Origin: Phytoactinopolyspora halotolerans
GTDB taxonomy: Bacteria > Actinomycetota > Actinomycetes > Jiangellales > Jiangellaceae
DNA length: 64,000 bases
Assembly: GCF_010550675.1 (NCBI RefSeq)
Contig: NZ_JAAGOA010000014.1
Coordinates: 1 to 64,000 of the forward strand
Direction: 5' to 3'
Positions 46,089 through 55,275 of this stretch are shown piece by piece. The notes beneath the pieces are model-generated. The model was not told where the DNA came from, did no database searches, and saw only the letters and a program-made list of their open reading frames with translations. The translations under genes were made by a program, and so were the position numbers. Position 1 is the first letter of the stretch. Each line of letters opens with the position of its first letter.

Positions 46089-47143
46089 CACGTACACAGA
46101 ACGACGGCGAGACCCTTCGTATCGGCGTGGTCGGCGCGGGGATCATGGGCACCAGCAACGCCCGGGCCGTCAACGCGCTCGCCGGAGCCGAGCTGACCGC
46201 GATCACCAGTGGGACCCGTGAAAGCGCCGAGAAGCTGGCCGGTGAGTTCGGTGGGCGGCCGCAGGTCTTCGACGATTACGAACAGTTGATCGATTCGGGT
46301 CCGGTGGACGCGGTCGTGGTGGCGACGCCCGACCATCTGCACGCCGACGTCGTGGTGAAGGCCGCCGCAGCCGGAAAACACATTCTGGTGGAGAAGCCGT
46401 TCACGACGTCGGTGCAGGACGCCGACCGATGCGTCCGCGCCGTCCGGGAGGCCGGCGTGATCGCGATGTGCATCTTCAACCACCGCTGGGTGCCCGCCTA
46501 CGCGCAAGCCAAGGACCTGATCGCCGGGCTGGGCAGCCCGGCGGTCGGGTACGCACGCAAAGACGACACCATCTACGTCCCGACCGAGATGCTCAACTGG
46601 GCGCAGAACACCACCTGCGCCTGGTTCCTCTCCAGTCATGACATCGACCTGGTCACCTGGTTCTTCGACGACGAGGTGGAGCAGGTGTACGCCACCGCTC
46701 GGTACGGCAAGCTGCGCTCGCTCGGCATCGACACGCCGGACGCCATCCAGATCCAGGCGCGGTACCGGCGCGGTGCCGTGGCGACGTTCGAGTCGGCGTG
46801 GATCTATCCGAACACCTTCCCCACCATGGTGGACAGCTACATCACCGCCATCTGCGACGACGGGGTCATCCAGCTGGACCGTCAGCAGGAGAACGTCGTG
46901 ATGGCCACGCCGGACGGCGTGAAGTTCCCGCGGAACATGCTCAAACGCACAGTGCACGGCGTGCTGGCGGGCGCCTACCCGGACGCGGTCGCGCACTTCG
47001 TCGACTGCGCCACGCGCGGCGTCGAACCGCTGATCACGGTGGAGAGCTCACGGCACGTGACGGCGGTGCTGGAGGCGGCGCACGCGTCCATCGCCTCCGG
47101 GCAACCGGTGGCGGTGCCGGAGCCGGGGCGGACCGTCGGATGA
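46085..47143 (+). CDS. Gfo/Idh/MocA family sugar dehydrogenase
   Basis: A 352-aa NAD(P)-dependent oxidoreductase: Rossmann motif GVVGAGIMGTSNA, catalytic-lysine motif VEKPFTTS, and a full-length C-terminal domain with HDIDLVTWFF, which places a conserved Asp/His in the active site. It probably oxidises a sugar or uronate released from the imported glycan. ATG 46085 overlaps the upstream TGA, and its own TGA overlaps the ATG of the lyase gene. Confidence 0.92.
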   Translation: MTRTQNDGETLRIGVVGAGIMGTSNARAVNALAGAELTAITSGTRESAEKLAGEFGGRPQVFDDYEQLIDSGPVDAVVVATPDHLHADVVVKAAAAGKHILVEKPFTTSVQDADRCVRAVREAGVIAMCIFNHRWVPAYAQAKDLIAGLGSPAVGYARKDDTIYVPTEMLNWAQNTTCAWFLSSHDIDLVTWFFDDEVEQVYATARYGKLRSLGIDTPDAIQIQARYRRGAVATFESAWIYPNTFPTMVDSYITAICDDGVIQLDRQQENVVMATPDGVKFPRNMLKRTVHGVLAGAYPDAVAHFVDCATRGVEPLITVESSRHVTAVLEAAHASIASGQPVAVPEPGRTVG

Positions 47144-49842
47144 CGCGCTGGGTGGAGAGCCCTCCGCATGTCGACCACGCCCGGATGCGGCACATCACCG
47201 ACGAGCATCTGGTGGACTCGCTCGACCTGACCGCCCCGGGGATTGAAGGCTTGGCCAGGGCCGCCGGCGACACGGACGCGGCGTTGCGGGAGTGGCGGGC
47301 GTACCGAGCGAGCGGCCGGGCCCCGCTGCCGGTGGGCGACATCGGCCGCTGGGCGCGGCGGCGCGAGGACCGGCCGTCGGCGCCGCGGGCCGGCCTGGTG
47401 CTGAGCGGCTCCGAGGGCGTGCGGCGCTTCTTCGGCGCCGCCGGCGTGCCCGACGGCTTCCTCGGCGCCGCGGATCTCCTGCTCGAGACGGAGGTCGATT
47501 TCCTCGATTCCAGCCGCGGACGCTCGGGTTTCTACGGGTTCCACTACCTGTACTGGATGCGGCCGTTGCTGGAGGCGTACGCGCTCACCGGCAAGGCGGA
47601 TTACGCGGCCCGGTATGGCGAGCTGTTCTCACAGTGGTACGACGTGCGCGACGACGTGGCCGGCGACTGGCCCGGGTTGGACGTGATCTGGTATTCGCTG
47701 GGCGTCTGGAGCCGCAGCGGACTGTTCAACCAGGCGATCTCGCTGCTCTCGGCAGAGCCTGCGTTCACCGACGAACAGTGGCGGCGGACGATGAAATGCC
47801 TGCTCGGCGGCGCCCGATGGGCGGCCGAGGAACACAGCGCATTCCGCAACGGGAACTGGCAGCTGGCCTCGGTCTGCGAGCTGGCGCACGTCGCGTCGGT
47901 GTACCCGGAGTTCGGTGAGCGGGACGAGTGGCTGGGTGTCGCGCGGCAGCGCGTCGAGGATCACCTGGAGCTCGATTTCTATGCCGACGGGGGCCATTAC
48001 GAGCGCTCCCCGTCGTACCACGCGATGTGCCTGCGCGCCCTGCACGTCGCCGCGCTGTCCGCCGATGGGGCGCAGTGGCCGCTGCTGGACCATCCCCGGC
48101 TGCGCGCGGCACACGACTGGCTGGCCGAGATGGCGCATCCGGCCGGGTGGGTGCCGCACCTGCAGGACTCACACATCGTCCGGCCGGCCGAGATGCTGCT
48201 GGTCGGCCATCACCTCTACGGTGTGCCAGAGTGGAAAACGCTGGTGGAGCGCTGGATGGGGGAGGAGCGCATCGTCGATCGGCTGGACTGGCTGGGTCCG
48301 CGCCCGGACGGCACGGACCCGGTCGAGTTCTTCTTCGCCGCACCGTCGGCGGAGCCCGACGGGAGCAGCACGCTGCTGCGATCGAGCGGCTACGCGATAC
48401 TCCGGCAGGGGTGGACAGCGGCCGACCTGACGACGACCGTCAACCTGGGGCCGTATGTGGGGCATGAGCTGGAGCCGCACTCGCACCACGCCGCCCTGGA
48501 CTTCGTCGCCTCCGGCTGGGGCGAGCCGTTGGCCTGGGAAGCCGGCGGACCGCCCAGCTACGACGACCCCGGCTACTACAGCTGGTATCAGGCGGGGCGT
48601 GGGCACAACAGTGTCACCCTCGAGGGTGAGCCCGATTCGGCCCAGCGGAACACCGTGGTCGAGTCGTTCTGGACGCTGGGCGTCGATGAGATGCGGGTTC
48701 AGGGCGCTATGACCCACCAAACCCGCATCCCATCTGAGCGCACTGGCGCATCCGACGGCGCCTCCGCAGCCGTGGGAGTCGACGTCGTGGTGGGCCGGCA
48801 TGATGCGTACCGGCAGCGGCATCGTCGGCGGATCGTCTTCATCCGATCCGAACCGGCCTACTGGCTGATCACCGACGAGCTCGCCGACGACGAGCCGGTA
48901 CGCTCCACCTGGACCGTCCACGGACGCTCGGCCTGGAAGGACGAGGGGGAGCACTGCTACGTGTCGTCCGAGGCGCCCGGCCTGGTCGTGGTGCCGCTCG
49001 AGCCGCCGTCGGAGGTCGAGCATGCTACGGGCCCGGCGCGGCTGCCGCACAGCCAGGTCGCAATCGACGCTGACGTCGCCGCCGCCGCTGATGCCGCCGC
49101 CGACGACGCGGACGCCCCCGTGAGCAGCGCGGATTTCGATGCCGGTGACACATCCGAGGCTCTGCGCGAGCGCCGCAGTCGGCCCGACCAGTACGGCACC
49201 ATCCACGGACTGCACCTGGTCCACCAGCAGGCGAGGCTGCACACTGTGCTGGTTCCGTTCCGGCACCAGGCGCCCGCGGTGGATGTCGAGCGTGTCGAGG
49301 GTACGAAGTCCGCCGATGCGAAGTCCGCCGACGCGGAGGCGGCCGACGTGAAGTCGGTCGGCGCGGAGTCGGTGGTCGTGCGCATGCCGGGCGTCGTCGA
49401 CACCATCGGCCCGTCCGGCTGGACCCGCACCCGTGCCGACGGCACGGTGGAGCGCGCACGCTGGGACCTGGACCCGGAGCGTCCGGACCGATCCCCGGAC
49501 ACGCCAGATGATGCCCGGCCGGACGCGCGCTCGGCTGACGGGCCTGCGCTCACCGGCCGTGGCGTACTCGCGTGGTGGTGCCGGACCGGCTCCGACGGCC
49601 TGACGGCGCAGCTGGTCACCGACCGTCGGGCGACCGTGACTGTGCACGGTCCGCTGGTCCGCGGTGAAAACGCGCGAGGCGCGCCCGCCGGCGACCGGGG
49701 AACTGGCAGCCCCGGCGGGCCTCGGGTCACCGTCAACGGGGTGCAGGTCGCCGTGGCGACGGGCGACGGCCCGGACACGATCACGCTGCCGTCCGAGGGC
49801 ACGTGGACCGTCCGGATCGCGGAACGAGGGGTCGATGACTGA
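47140..49842 (+). CDS. Heparinase II/III-like protein (cytoplasmic)
   Basis: A 900-aa protein without signal peptide. The N-terminal half is an alpha/alpha toroid (GFYGFHYLYWMRPLLEAYAL; FRNGNWQLASVCELAHVASV; GGHYERSPSYHAMCLRAL), followed by a heparinase II/III-type beta domain (HSHHAALDFVASGWGEPLA; GRGHNSVTLEGE). Conserved Asn, Tyr and His in these motifs are those used for beta-elimination of uronic-acid glycans. It therefore likely depolymerises an imported acidic oligosaccharide. Two low-complexity inserts occur near residues 640-670 and 720-750. It is larger than typical relatives (about 600-700 aa). Confidence 0.82.
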   Translation: MTRWVESPPHVDHARMRHITDEHLVDSLDLTAPGIEGLARAAGDTDAALREWRAYRASGRAPLPVGDIGRWARRREDRPSAPRAGLVLSGSEGVRRFFGAAGVPDGFLGAADLLLETEVDFLDSSRGRSGFYGFHYLYWMRPLLEAYALTGKADYAARYGELFSQWYDVRDDVAGDWPGLDVIWYSLGVWSRSGLFNQAISLLSAEPAFTDEQWRRTMKCLLGGARWAAEEHSAFRNGNWQLASVCELAHVASVYPEFGERDEWLGVARQRVEDHLELDFYADGGHYERSPSYHAMCLRALHVAALSADGAQWPLLDHPRLRAAHDWLAEMAHPAGWVPHLQDSHIVRPAEMLLVGHHLYGVPEWKTLVERWMGEERIVDRLDWLGPRPDGTDPVEFFFAAPSAEPDGSSTLLRSSGYAILRQGWTAADLTTTVNLGPYVGHELEPHSHHAALDFVASGWGEPLAWEAGGPPSYDDPGYYSWYQAGRGHNSVTLEGEPDSAQRNTVVESFWTLGVDEMRVQGAMTHQTRIPSERTGASDGASAAVGVDVVVGRHDAYRQRHRRRIVFIRSEPAYWLITDELADDEPVRSTWTVHGRSAWKDEGEHCYVSSEAPGLVVVPLEPPSEVEHATGPARLPHSQVAIDADVAAAADAAADDADAPVSSADFDAGDTSEALRERRSRPDQYGTIHGLHLVHQQARLHTVLVPFRHQAPAVDVERVEGTKSADAKSADAEAADVKSVGAESVVVRMPGVVDTIGPSGWTRTRADGTVERARWDLDPERPDRSPDTPDDARPDARSADGPALTGRGVLAWWCRTGSDGLTAQLVTDRRATVTVHGPLVRGENARGAPAGDRGTGSPGGPRVTVNGVQVAVATGDGPDTITLPSEGTWTVRIAERGVDD

Positions 49843-50623
49843 ACACCAGCGCGGCATGTCCGAGCAACTGCGGCTGCTGGACGTCGCCGCATCGCTCGGC
49901 CGGCACCCGGCACACGAGGTCGGCAGCGGCAGTCCGGCCGCGATGATCTCCACGCTGGATCGGTACGGCATCGCGGAAGCCGTCGTCGCACACACCGTGG
50001 CCACGCACCACGAGCCGGCGGCGGGCAACGCCCGCGTGCTGGCGGAGGTGGCGGACGAACCGCGGCTGCGACCGTGCTGGACGGTGCTTCCGCCGACCTG
50101 TGGTGAGCTGCCCGGCGCGGCGGAGCTGGTGACGCAGGCGCGGGCCGGGGGCGTCGGGCTGTTCACGGTGCGGCCCGGGTCGCACGGTTTCGACCTGGCC
50201 GGACCGGACACGGCGCCGCTGCTGGAGGCCGCCGCCGAACACGGCATGCCGATCCTGGTGGACGCACCCGAGACGGACTGGGCCGCGGTGGAAGACGCGG
50301 CGGCGGCACACCCAGAGCTGTGGCTGATCGTCTCCGAGGTGGGGTACCGGGAGCTGCGCCGGCTGTGCGGGCTGCTGGAACGCCGGCCGCGCATCCTGCT
50401 GTGCACGGCCAACCTCTCCGGCCACCTGGCGCTGGAGTTCCTGGTGCACCGGTTCGGCTCGCACCGGCTGGTGTTCGGCACCGGCCAGCCGGTGCGCGAC
50501 CCGGGTGAGGCGGTACTCCGCCTGCTCTGGTCCGAGCTGGACGACGCCGACGTGCGCGCGATCGGTGGAGACACCATGCGCGGCCTGCTGGCGACGTCCC
50601 GAACCACCGTGGAGGTAGCATGA
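49835..50623 (+). CDS. Amidohydrolase-like protein lacking metal ligands
   Basis: A 262-aa TIM-barrel protein related to the next gene. At the N-terminus the metal motif HxH is absent (LLDVAASLGRHPAHEV), and at the C-terminal strand FGTGQPV replaces the GSDFP motif of active relatives. Strand-end regions such as LLCTANLSGHLALEF retain the fold. It is probably a catalytically inactive partner or regulatory subunit. ATG 49835 overlaps the lyase gene by 8 nt; Met8 at 49856 is an alternative start. Confidence 0.72.
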   Translation: MTEHQRGMSEQLRLLDVAASLGRHPAHEVGSGSPAAMISTLDRYGIAEAVVAHTVATHHEPAAGNARVLAEVADEPRLRPCWTVLPPTCGELPGAAELVTQARAGGVGLFTVRPGSHGFDLAGPDTAPLLEAAAEHGMPILVDAPETDWAAVEDAAAAHPELWLIVSEVGYRELRRLCGLLERRPRILLCTANLSGHLALEFLVHRFGSHRLVFGTGQPVRDPGEAVLRLLWSELDDADVRAIGGDTMRGLLATSRTTVEVA

Positions 50624-51471
50624 ACAGCCGCGCACCGGCCGGAGCCGTGCTCAGCCGGGAGCCCTGGCAGGGCACCCCGATCCTGGACGCGCATGCGCAC
50701 CTGGGGCCGTACAACCGGTTCTTCATCGCCGACCCGAGCGGCGCGGCGATGCTCCGGGTGATGGACCGGTGCGGCGTCTCCGGCGCGATCCTGTCCAGCA
50801 TGCTCGGGGTCGAGCTGGACGCGGACGCCGGAAACGAGGAGACCGCGGCGCTCTGCCTGGCACACCCGTCCCGGTTCGCCGGGTACGTGGTCGTCAACCC
50901 GTGGCAGGACCCGGCGGGGCAGCTGGAGCGGTGGCGCGACCACCCGGCCTTCGTCGGCGTCAAGCTCCACCCCGACCTGCACGAATATCCGCTGGACGGG
51001 CGTCGCTACCGGCCGGTGTGGGAATACGCGGAGGTCACCGGGCGTCCGGTGCTGACGCACACGTGGGCGGGCTCGCAGTTCGACGATCTGGACCACCTCG
51101 ACCGGGTCGCGACCGACCATCCGCGGGCGCGGATCCTGGCCGGGCACGCCGGGGTGGCGCCGAGTTCGTTCGGGCGGGCGATCGACGTGGCCCGGCGGCA
51201 CCCGCGGGTGGTGCTGGAACTGTGCGGGTCGCACAACCACGGCCGCGCGATCGCCGAGATGGTCGGCGCCGTCGGGCCCGGTCAGGTGGCGTTCGGCTCC
51301 GACTTCCCGTTCATCGATCTGCGGATGTCGCTGGGGCGGATGCTCTTCGCCGAGCTGGCCGACGAGGAGCGGGCCGCCGTGCTCGGAGGCACCATGGCGA
51401 GTGTGCTGTCGGCCGGACACGCAGGGGGTACCGCCCTGCTCGACCGTTTCCGGCGGGGTCCGGCACACTGA
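50620..51471 (+). CDS. Amidohydrolase family protein
   Basis: A 283-aa metal-dependent TIM-barrel hydrolase (Amidohydro_2 type). Ligands are visible in order: DAHAHLG (HxH), VGVKLHPDLHE (Lys and His), LTHTWAG (His), LAGHAG (His) and AFGSDFPF (Asp). Such enzymes hydrolyse lactones, amides or decarboxylate ring acids; a sugar lactonase would fit after the dehydrogenase. ATG 50620 overlaps the previous TGA (ATGA), so it is made together with the inactive-looking paralogue. Confidence 0.88.
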   Translation: MNSRAPAGAVLSREPWQGTPILDAHAHLGPYNRFFIADPSGAAMLRVMDRCGVSGAILSSMLGVELDADAGNEETAALCLAHPSRFAGYVVVNPWQDPAGQLERWRDHPAFVGVKLHPDLHEYPLDGRRYRPVWEYAEVTGRPVLTHTWAGSQFDDLDHLDRVATDHPRARILAGHAGVAPSSFGRAIDVARRHPRVVLELCGSHNHGRAIAEMVGAVGPGQVAFGSDFPFIDLRMSLGRMLFAELADEERAAVLGGTMASVLSAGHAGGTALLDRFRRGPAH

Positions 51472-51476
51472 CACCT

Positions 51477-52853
51477 GTGAACGACGACGCCTCCCAGCCG
51501 GCCGGGCCGTCCGCGCGCGCCGCCTCGCCCCGCGAGCATCTGTCTCAGGTTCGGGCGCCGGTGGCGGTCGGCGTCGTCGGCCCGCCGGATGTGGTGCAGA
51601 GCATCCTGAGCCTGGACGCGGCGGTGGGCGGCAACGTCCGGCTCATCGGCGCCGCGCACCACGTCGACTCGGAGCTGCTGACGCGGGCGCAGGCGGTGAG
51701 CGAAGACGCGGACATCATCCTGTTCACCGGGCCGTTGCAGTATGACCTGGCCGCGGACAAGCTGCCCATCCCGTCCACGTTCGTGCCGATCAGCGGGACG
51801 TCGCTGTTCTCGGCGCTGATCCGGGCGGCGGAGAACCCGGCGATCGAGATGGACCGGATCAGCATCGATTCGATCTCGCGCTCCGAGGTCGAGGAGGCCT
51901 ACGCCGACATCGGCCGGAGCACCAGCGGGCTGCACGTCGCCCCGTATGACGGTCCGGAGTCGGTGGACGGCTTCAGCCGGTTCCACACCGAGCTGTACCG
52001 GGCGGGGGAGACGACGGCCGCGTTCACCACGGTGAAGTCGGTGGCGAACCGGCTGCAGGCGGACGGGATTCCGGCCGTGCGGATGGCGCCCACCACGGCC
52101 AATCTGCGCAGCGCGGTGATGACCAGCGCGCTGCTCGGTACCGGGTCGCTGCTGGAGGAGGCACAGCTGGTCCTGATGACCGTGCACGTCACGTCGCCGG
52201 AGGGCTCCGGTCACTGGGGATGGAGCAACTACCGGCTGCAGGGCGCCCGGCTCACCGTGCACCAGCTCTTGCTGGAGGAGGTCGAGGCCGCGGGCGCGGC
52301 GCTGCTGGCGTATGAAGGCATGACGTTCGGCATCACCGCCACCGCGGGCGCGTTGCGTCAGCTCACCGATAACCTGCACACCGCGCCCTTCGTGGACCGG
52401 CTGCAGGCGGCACTAGGCCTGCAGGCGTTCGTCGGCATCGGCAGCGGCCGCACCGTGCAGGAGGCGGATGCCCACGCGCAACAGGCGCTCGGACTGGCGC
52501 AGAGCCACGCCGGGCACCCCGCACAGGTGGTGGGGGCGGACGGCACCGTGGTCGGGCTGCCGCCGCGGTCGCGGCGGCGGGAACGTGTGGTGGCTGATGA
52601 CAGATACGCGCACGAGCGGGAGATGCTGCGCCGGATCATCATGGCGCTGCCGGACACCGAGCCCGAGCCGCTGATCGTGGACGCCGCACGCGTGGCCGAG
52701 GCACTGTCGGTGACCCTGCGCAGCGCTCGGCGCATCCTGAACAGTCTGGTGGCGGCCGGCCTGGCGTGGACCATGCCGCCGGCGCCGTCACCCGGCGGCG
52801 GCCGGCCGCGGCAGCGTTTCCGGCTGCTGATCCAGCGCCTGGAACCGCGCTGA
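51477..52853 (+). CDS. Putative transcriptional regulator with C-terminal winged helix
   Basis: A 458-aa protein from GTG 51477, 5 nt after the amidohydrolase. Residues about 25-170 form an alpha/beta sensor-like domain (VAVGVVGPPDVVQSILSL; ADIILFTGPLQYDL). Residues 300-370 hold a GGDEF-like segment (AFVGIGSGRTVQEADAHAQQ) as found in CdaR/PucR-type regulators. The C-terminus has a winged helix (ARVAEALSVTLRSARRILNS, GGGRPRQRF). It likely senses a pathway intermediate. No exact family was recognised. Confidence 0.65.
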   Translation: MNDDASQPAGPSARAASPREHLSQVRAPVAVGVVGPPDVVQSILSLDAAVGGNVRLIGAAHHVDSELLTRAQAVSEDADIILFTGPLQYDLAADKLPIPSTFVPISGTSLFSALIRAAENPAIEMDRISIDSISRSEVEEAYADIGRSTSGLHVAPYDGPESVDGFSRFHTELYRAGETTAAFTTVKSVANRLQADGIPAVRMAPTTANLRSAVMTSALLGTGSLLEEAQLVLMTVHVTSPEGSGHWGWSNYRLQGARLTVHQLLLEEVEAAGAALLAYEGMTFGITATAGALRQLTDNLHTAPFVDRLQAALGLQAFVGIGSGRTVQEADAHAQQALGLAQSHAGHPAQVVGADGTVVGLPPRSRRRERVVADDRYAHEREMLRRIIMALPDTEPEPLIVDAARVAEALSVTLRSARRILNSLVAAGLAWTMPPAPSPGGGRPRQRFRLLIQRLEPR

Positions 52854-52930
52854 CGCTGGCACGGGTGGCGCCTCTTCCTGTGTCTTTCCATCACGTCCTG
52901 GCCCACCACCACGTCGGTTGACCTCGACCG

Positions 52931-54163
52931 TCACGGCTGCGAGTGGGCGGACCGGCGGGTCTCGGACGGGGTGGCGCCGGTCTCCCGGACCAACACCCGG
53001 CGCAGCTGCACCGGTGTGCCGAAGCCGCTGGCCCGGGCGACCTGCGCCATGCCCAGCCGGGTCTCTTCCAGCAGCCGCTGGGCCCGGCGGACTCGCCGTT
53101 GGGTGACGTAGTCGCGGAAGGTGGTGCCCAGCTCGGAGCGGAACAGGTGCGAGACGTGGAACGGGCTGACGCCGACCGTGGCCGCCACACGTTTCAGCCG
53201 CAGGTCGGGGTCGGTGAAGTGTTCGTCCACGTGCCGGCGGATCAACTCCAGGGTTGGCGACCGGGTCAAGCCGCGCCGGTGCCGGAGCGCAAGGGCGTCG
53301 ACCACGCGCTCCACCCAGGCCACCACGGCGCCCGGCTCGTGCAGGTCGGCCAGCTCGGTCAGGGCCGCGTAGGGCACCGCCTCGCAGACGGCCATCCAAT
53401 CCGCCGCGGTGCCAACGCCGAGCCGCCCGTCCAGCGTGGCCGTGGTCGCCAGCACCTGACCGAGGAGCCAGCGGCGCACGAGCTCGTCGTCGCCGGAGGC
53501 CTGGGCGGTCGCGGCGGCGAACCAGTCGCAGAGCAGACGCCGGGCCCGGTCGGACTCACCTCTGCCGATGGCACGGGCCACCTCCCGGTGGGCATCGTGC
53601 GGCGCACGCGCATCAGGTGGACTCTGGCCGCTCCGGCTGGGGTGGCCGGCGGTGACATCGCCAGGGGAAGGCGCCGACGCCGGTATGACCCGGTCCGGTC
53701 CGAGGGCGAGCTTGGCCCGGTGCGCCTGGCGTGCCGAAGACGTCGCCACGGCGACGGCGTCCGCATCGGCGCCGGTGACGGCGACCGGAGCGCCGATGGC
53801 GACCGTGACCGTGACGTCGGCGGTGTGACGCGCCGCTCGGTGGATGCCGGCGGCGACCTCCCGAGCGCGGCGCTCCAGGTCGTCGGCGGCGGGGGAGGAG
53901 AGGGTCAACAGCCACTCATCCGGCGGAAGGTGTTCGACCCGGGCGTCGCCCAGGCCGCGCGCGTGTCCGGCGATCATGCGGTCGAGCGAACGGCGGGTGC
54001 GCTCCGCCCAGCCGTCCGGCGCGTCCGCCGCGCGCGACAGGAAGGCGTCGACGTCCACCAGCAGGCAGCACACGGCCGGCGGCGTCCGCGGCGGCCCGAC
54101 GTCGGCGGAGGCGTCGAGGTTCGTGTCCCGTCGCACGTCCGGTCGATACGCGCCTGCCAGCAT
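52931..54163 (-). CDS. AraC family transcriptional regulator
   Basis: A 410-aa regulator. Residues 20-150 form a degenerate GGDEF/cyclase-like domain (CCLLVDVDAFLSRAADAP; EHLPPDEWLLTLSS), followed by a helical linker. The C-terminal 100 residues are two AraC helix-turn-helix motifs (LRLKRVAATVGVSPFHVSHL; GMAQVARASGFGTPVQLRRV). ATG 54163 is selected because TATGCT ends 6 nt upstream (leaderless); GTG 54169 is possible. An 18-bp palindrome sits just upstream of the promoter, and one arm recurs at the transporter promoter. Confidence 0.88.
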   Translation of the reverse strand: MLAGAYRPDVRRDTNLDASADVGPPRTPPAVCCLLVDVDAFLSRAADAPDGWAERTRRSLDRMIAGHARGLGDARVEHLPPDEWLLTLSSPAADDLERRAREVAAGIHRAARHTADVTVTVAIGAPVAVTGADADAVAVATSSARQAHRAKLALGPDRVIPASAPSPGDVTAGHPSRSGQSPPDARAPHDAHREVARAIGRGESDRARRLLCDWFAAATAQASGDDELVRRWLLGQVLATTATLDGRLGVGTAADWMAVCEAVPYAALTELADLHEPGAVVAWVERVVDALALRHRRGLTRSPTLELIRRHVDEHFTDPDLRLKRVAATVGVSPFHVSHLFRSELGTTFRDYVTQRRVRRAQRLLEETRLGMAQVARASGFGTPVQLRRVLVRETGATPSETRRSAHSQP

Positions 54164-54169
54164 GACCAC

Positions 54170-54175
54170 AGCATA
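54170..54175 (-). promoter_or_regulatory. -10 box of the AraC-type gene
   Basis: TATGCT on the minus strand, 6 nt before ATG 54163; no ribosome site is present. Confidence 0.5.
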
Positions 54176-54190
54176 GCGGATGAGTGGCCC

Positions 54191-54251
54191 GTTTGGGACG
54201 TCCTAAACATGCCAACCGACGGTGCATAAATAGGGTGACATCGCTGATGTC
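54191..54251. promoter_or_regulatory. Palindromic operators upstream of the AraC-type gene
   Basis: GTTTGGGACGTCCTAAAC (54191-54208) is an 18-bp palindrome with a single mismatched pair, 15 bp upstream of the -10 box and so at the -35 region. A second inverted repeat, GACATC/GATGTC with 3-nt spacer, lies at 54237-54251. The arm GTCCTAAAC also occurs at 44520-44528. Confidence 0.6.
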
Positions 54252-54260
54252 CGATTGCCG

Positions 54261-55127
54261 TTAACCCAACAGCACGCGGTTGCGGAGGGTGCCGAGGCCG
54301 GTGATGGTGGCATGCATCTCATCGCCGTCGGACACCGGGGCGATCCCGGCCGTGGTGCCGGTGGCGATGACGTCACCGGGCTCCAGCGTCATACCGTCGG
54401 TCAGGTCTTCGATGAGCCGCGGTATGCCGAAGACCATCTGCGCGGTCCGCGCGTGCTGGCGCACCTCGCCGTCGATGGTCAGGGTCATCTCCAGTCCGCT
54501 GGGGTCGGGCACCGCGTCGGCGGTCACCAGGTACGGGCCGAGCGGCGCGAAGCCGTCGAACGCCTTCGCCTGGTCCCACGGCACGTTCCGGCCGTGGTTG
54601 ATCAGTTGCAGATCGCGTGCGGTGAGGTCGTTGACGATGGTGTACCCGGCCACGACGCGGCGCCACTCGTCGGCCGGAACGTCCCGGCAGCGGGTACCGA
54701 TGACGACGGCCAGCTCCACCTCGTGCTCGACGTGCTTCGTCCGCGCCGGTGGGCGGATCTCGCTGCGGTGACCGGTCAGCGCGGACGGGGGCTTGAAGAA
54801 CAGCACCGGGTCCGGCGGCACCTCCAGCCCGCTCTCCTCGGCGTGGGCCCGGTAGTTCAATGCCATGCAGCACACCTTGCTGCACCGGGCGACCGGCGGC
54901 TCGAAGGCGACCGACGCCTCGTCGAGAAGGTCATCGGCGTGCGCGTCGGCGTACGCGGCGCGCACCAGCTCGCCGGCGCCGTCCGTGCCGTGCCGGGCGA
55001 GCAGGTCGAGCGGGTCGGCGTCGACGTCCGGAGCCAGCCGCCGCAACGAGACAAGGCCGTGTTCGGGGTGCCAGGCGGCGAGCTCCACCGGCCCGCCTGG
55101 CGTCCGCCGGATGCGTCCGAGGTGCAT
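54261..55127 (-). CDS. Fumarylacetoacetate hydrolase family protein
   Basis: A 288-aa FAH-fold enzyme. The metal-binding carboxylates are in HVEHEVELAVVIG (Glu residues) and the fold motif NDLTARDLQ is present, followed by GDVIATGTTAGIAPV. Relatives act on 2-keto-3-deoxy sugar acids, acylpyruvates and oxaloacetate. A 2-keto-3-deoxy acid formed from a uronate would fit this locus. ATG 55127 has AAGGGA upstream; the open frame extends further but lacks a better start. Confidence 0.9.
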   Translation of the reverse strand: MHLGRIRRTPGGPVELAAWHPEHGLVSLRRLAPDVDADPLDLLARHGTDGAGELVRAAYADAHADDLLDEASVAFEPPVARCSKVCCMALNYRAHAEESGLEVPPDPVLFFKPPSALTGHRSEIRPPARTKHVEHEVELAVVIGTRCRDVPADEWRRVVAGYTIVNDLTARDLQLINHGRNVPWDQAKAFDGFAPLGPYLVTADAVPDPSGLEMTLTIDGEVRQHARTAQMVFGIPRLIEDLTDGMTLEPGDVIATGTTAGIAPVSDGDEMHATITGLGTLRNRVLLG

Positions 55128-55275
55128 GCGAGGTCCCTTCTCCAGATTCGGGGTGTACTCAGCGCAGCACGGCCCGGCGGGACCGGCAAGGACCCGCCGA
55201 TGCGATCGGTGCACGGTTGTTGCGGACTTGGTTGACGTGGGCCGACGCCGCGGCCCTATGTTCGTCAGGACGGCA

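Noticed and set aside
48169-51474. Very long minus-strand open frame opposite the lyase and amidohydrolases
   Set aside because: It is antisense to three genes with clear domains and reads as Arg/Gly/Pro/His-rich sequence typical of high-GC shadow frames.
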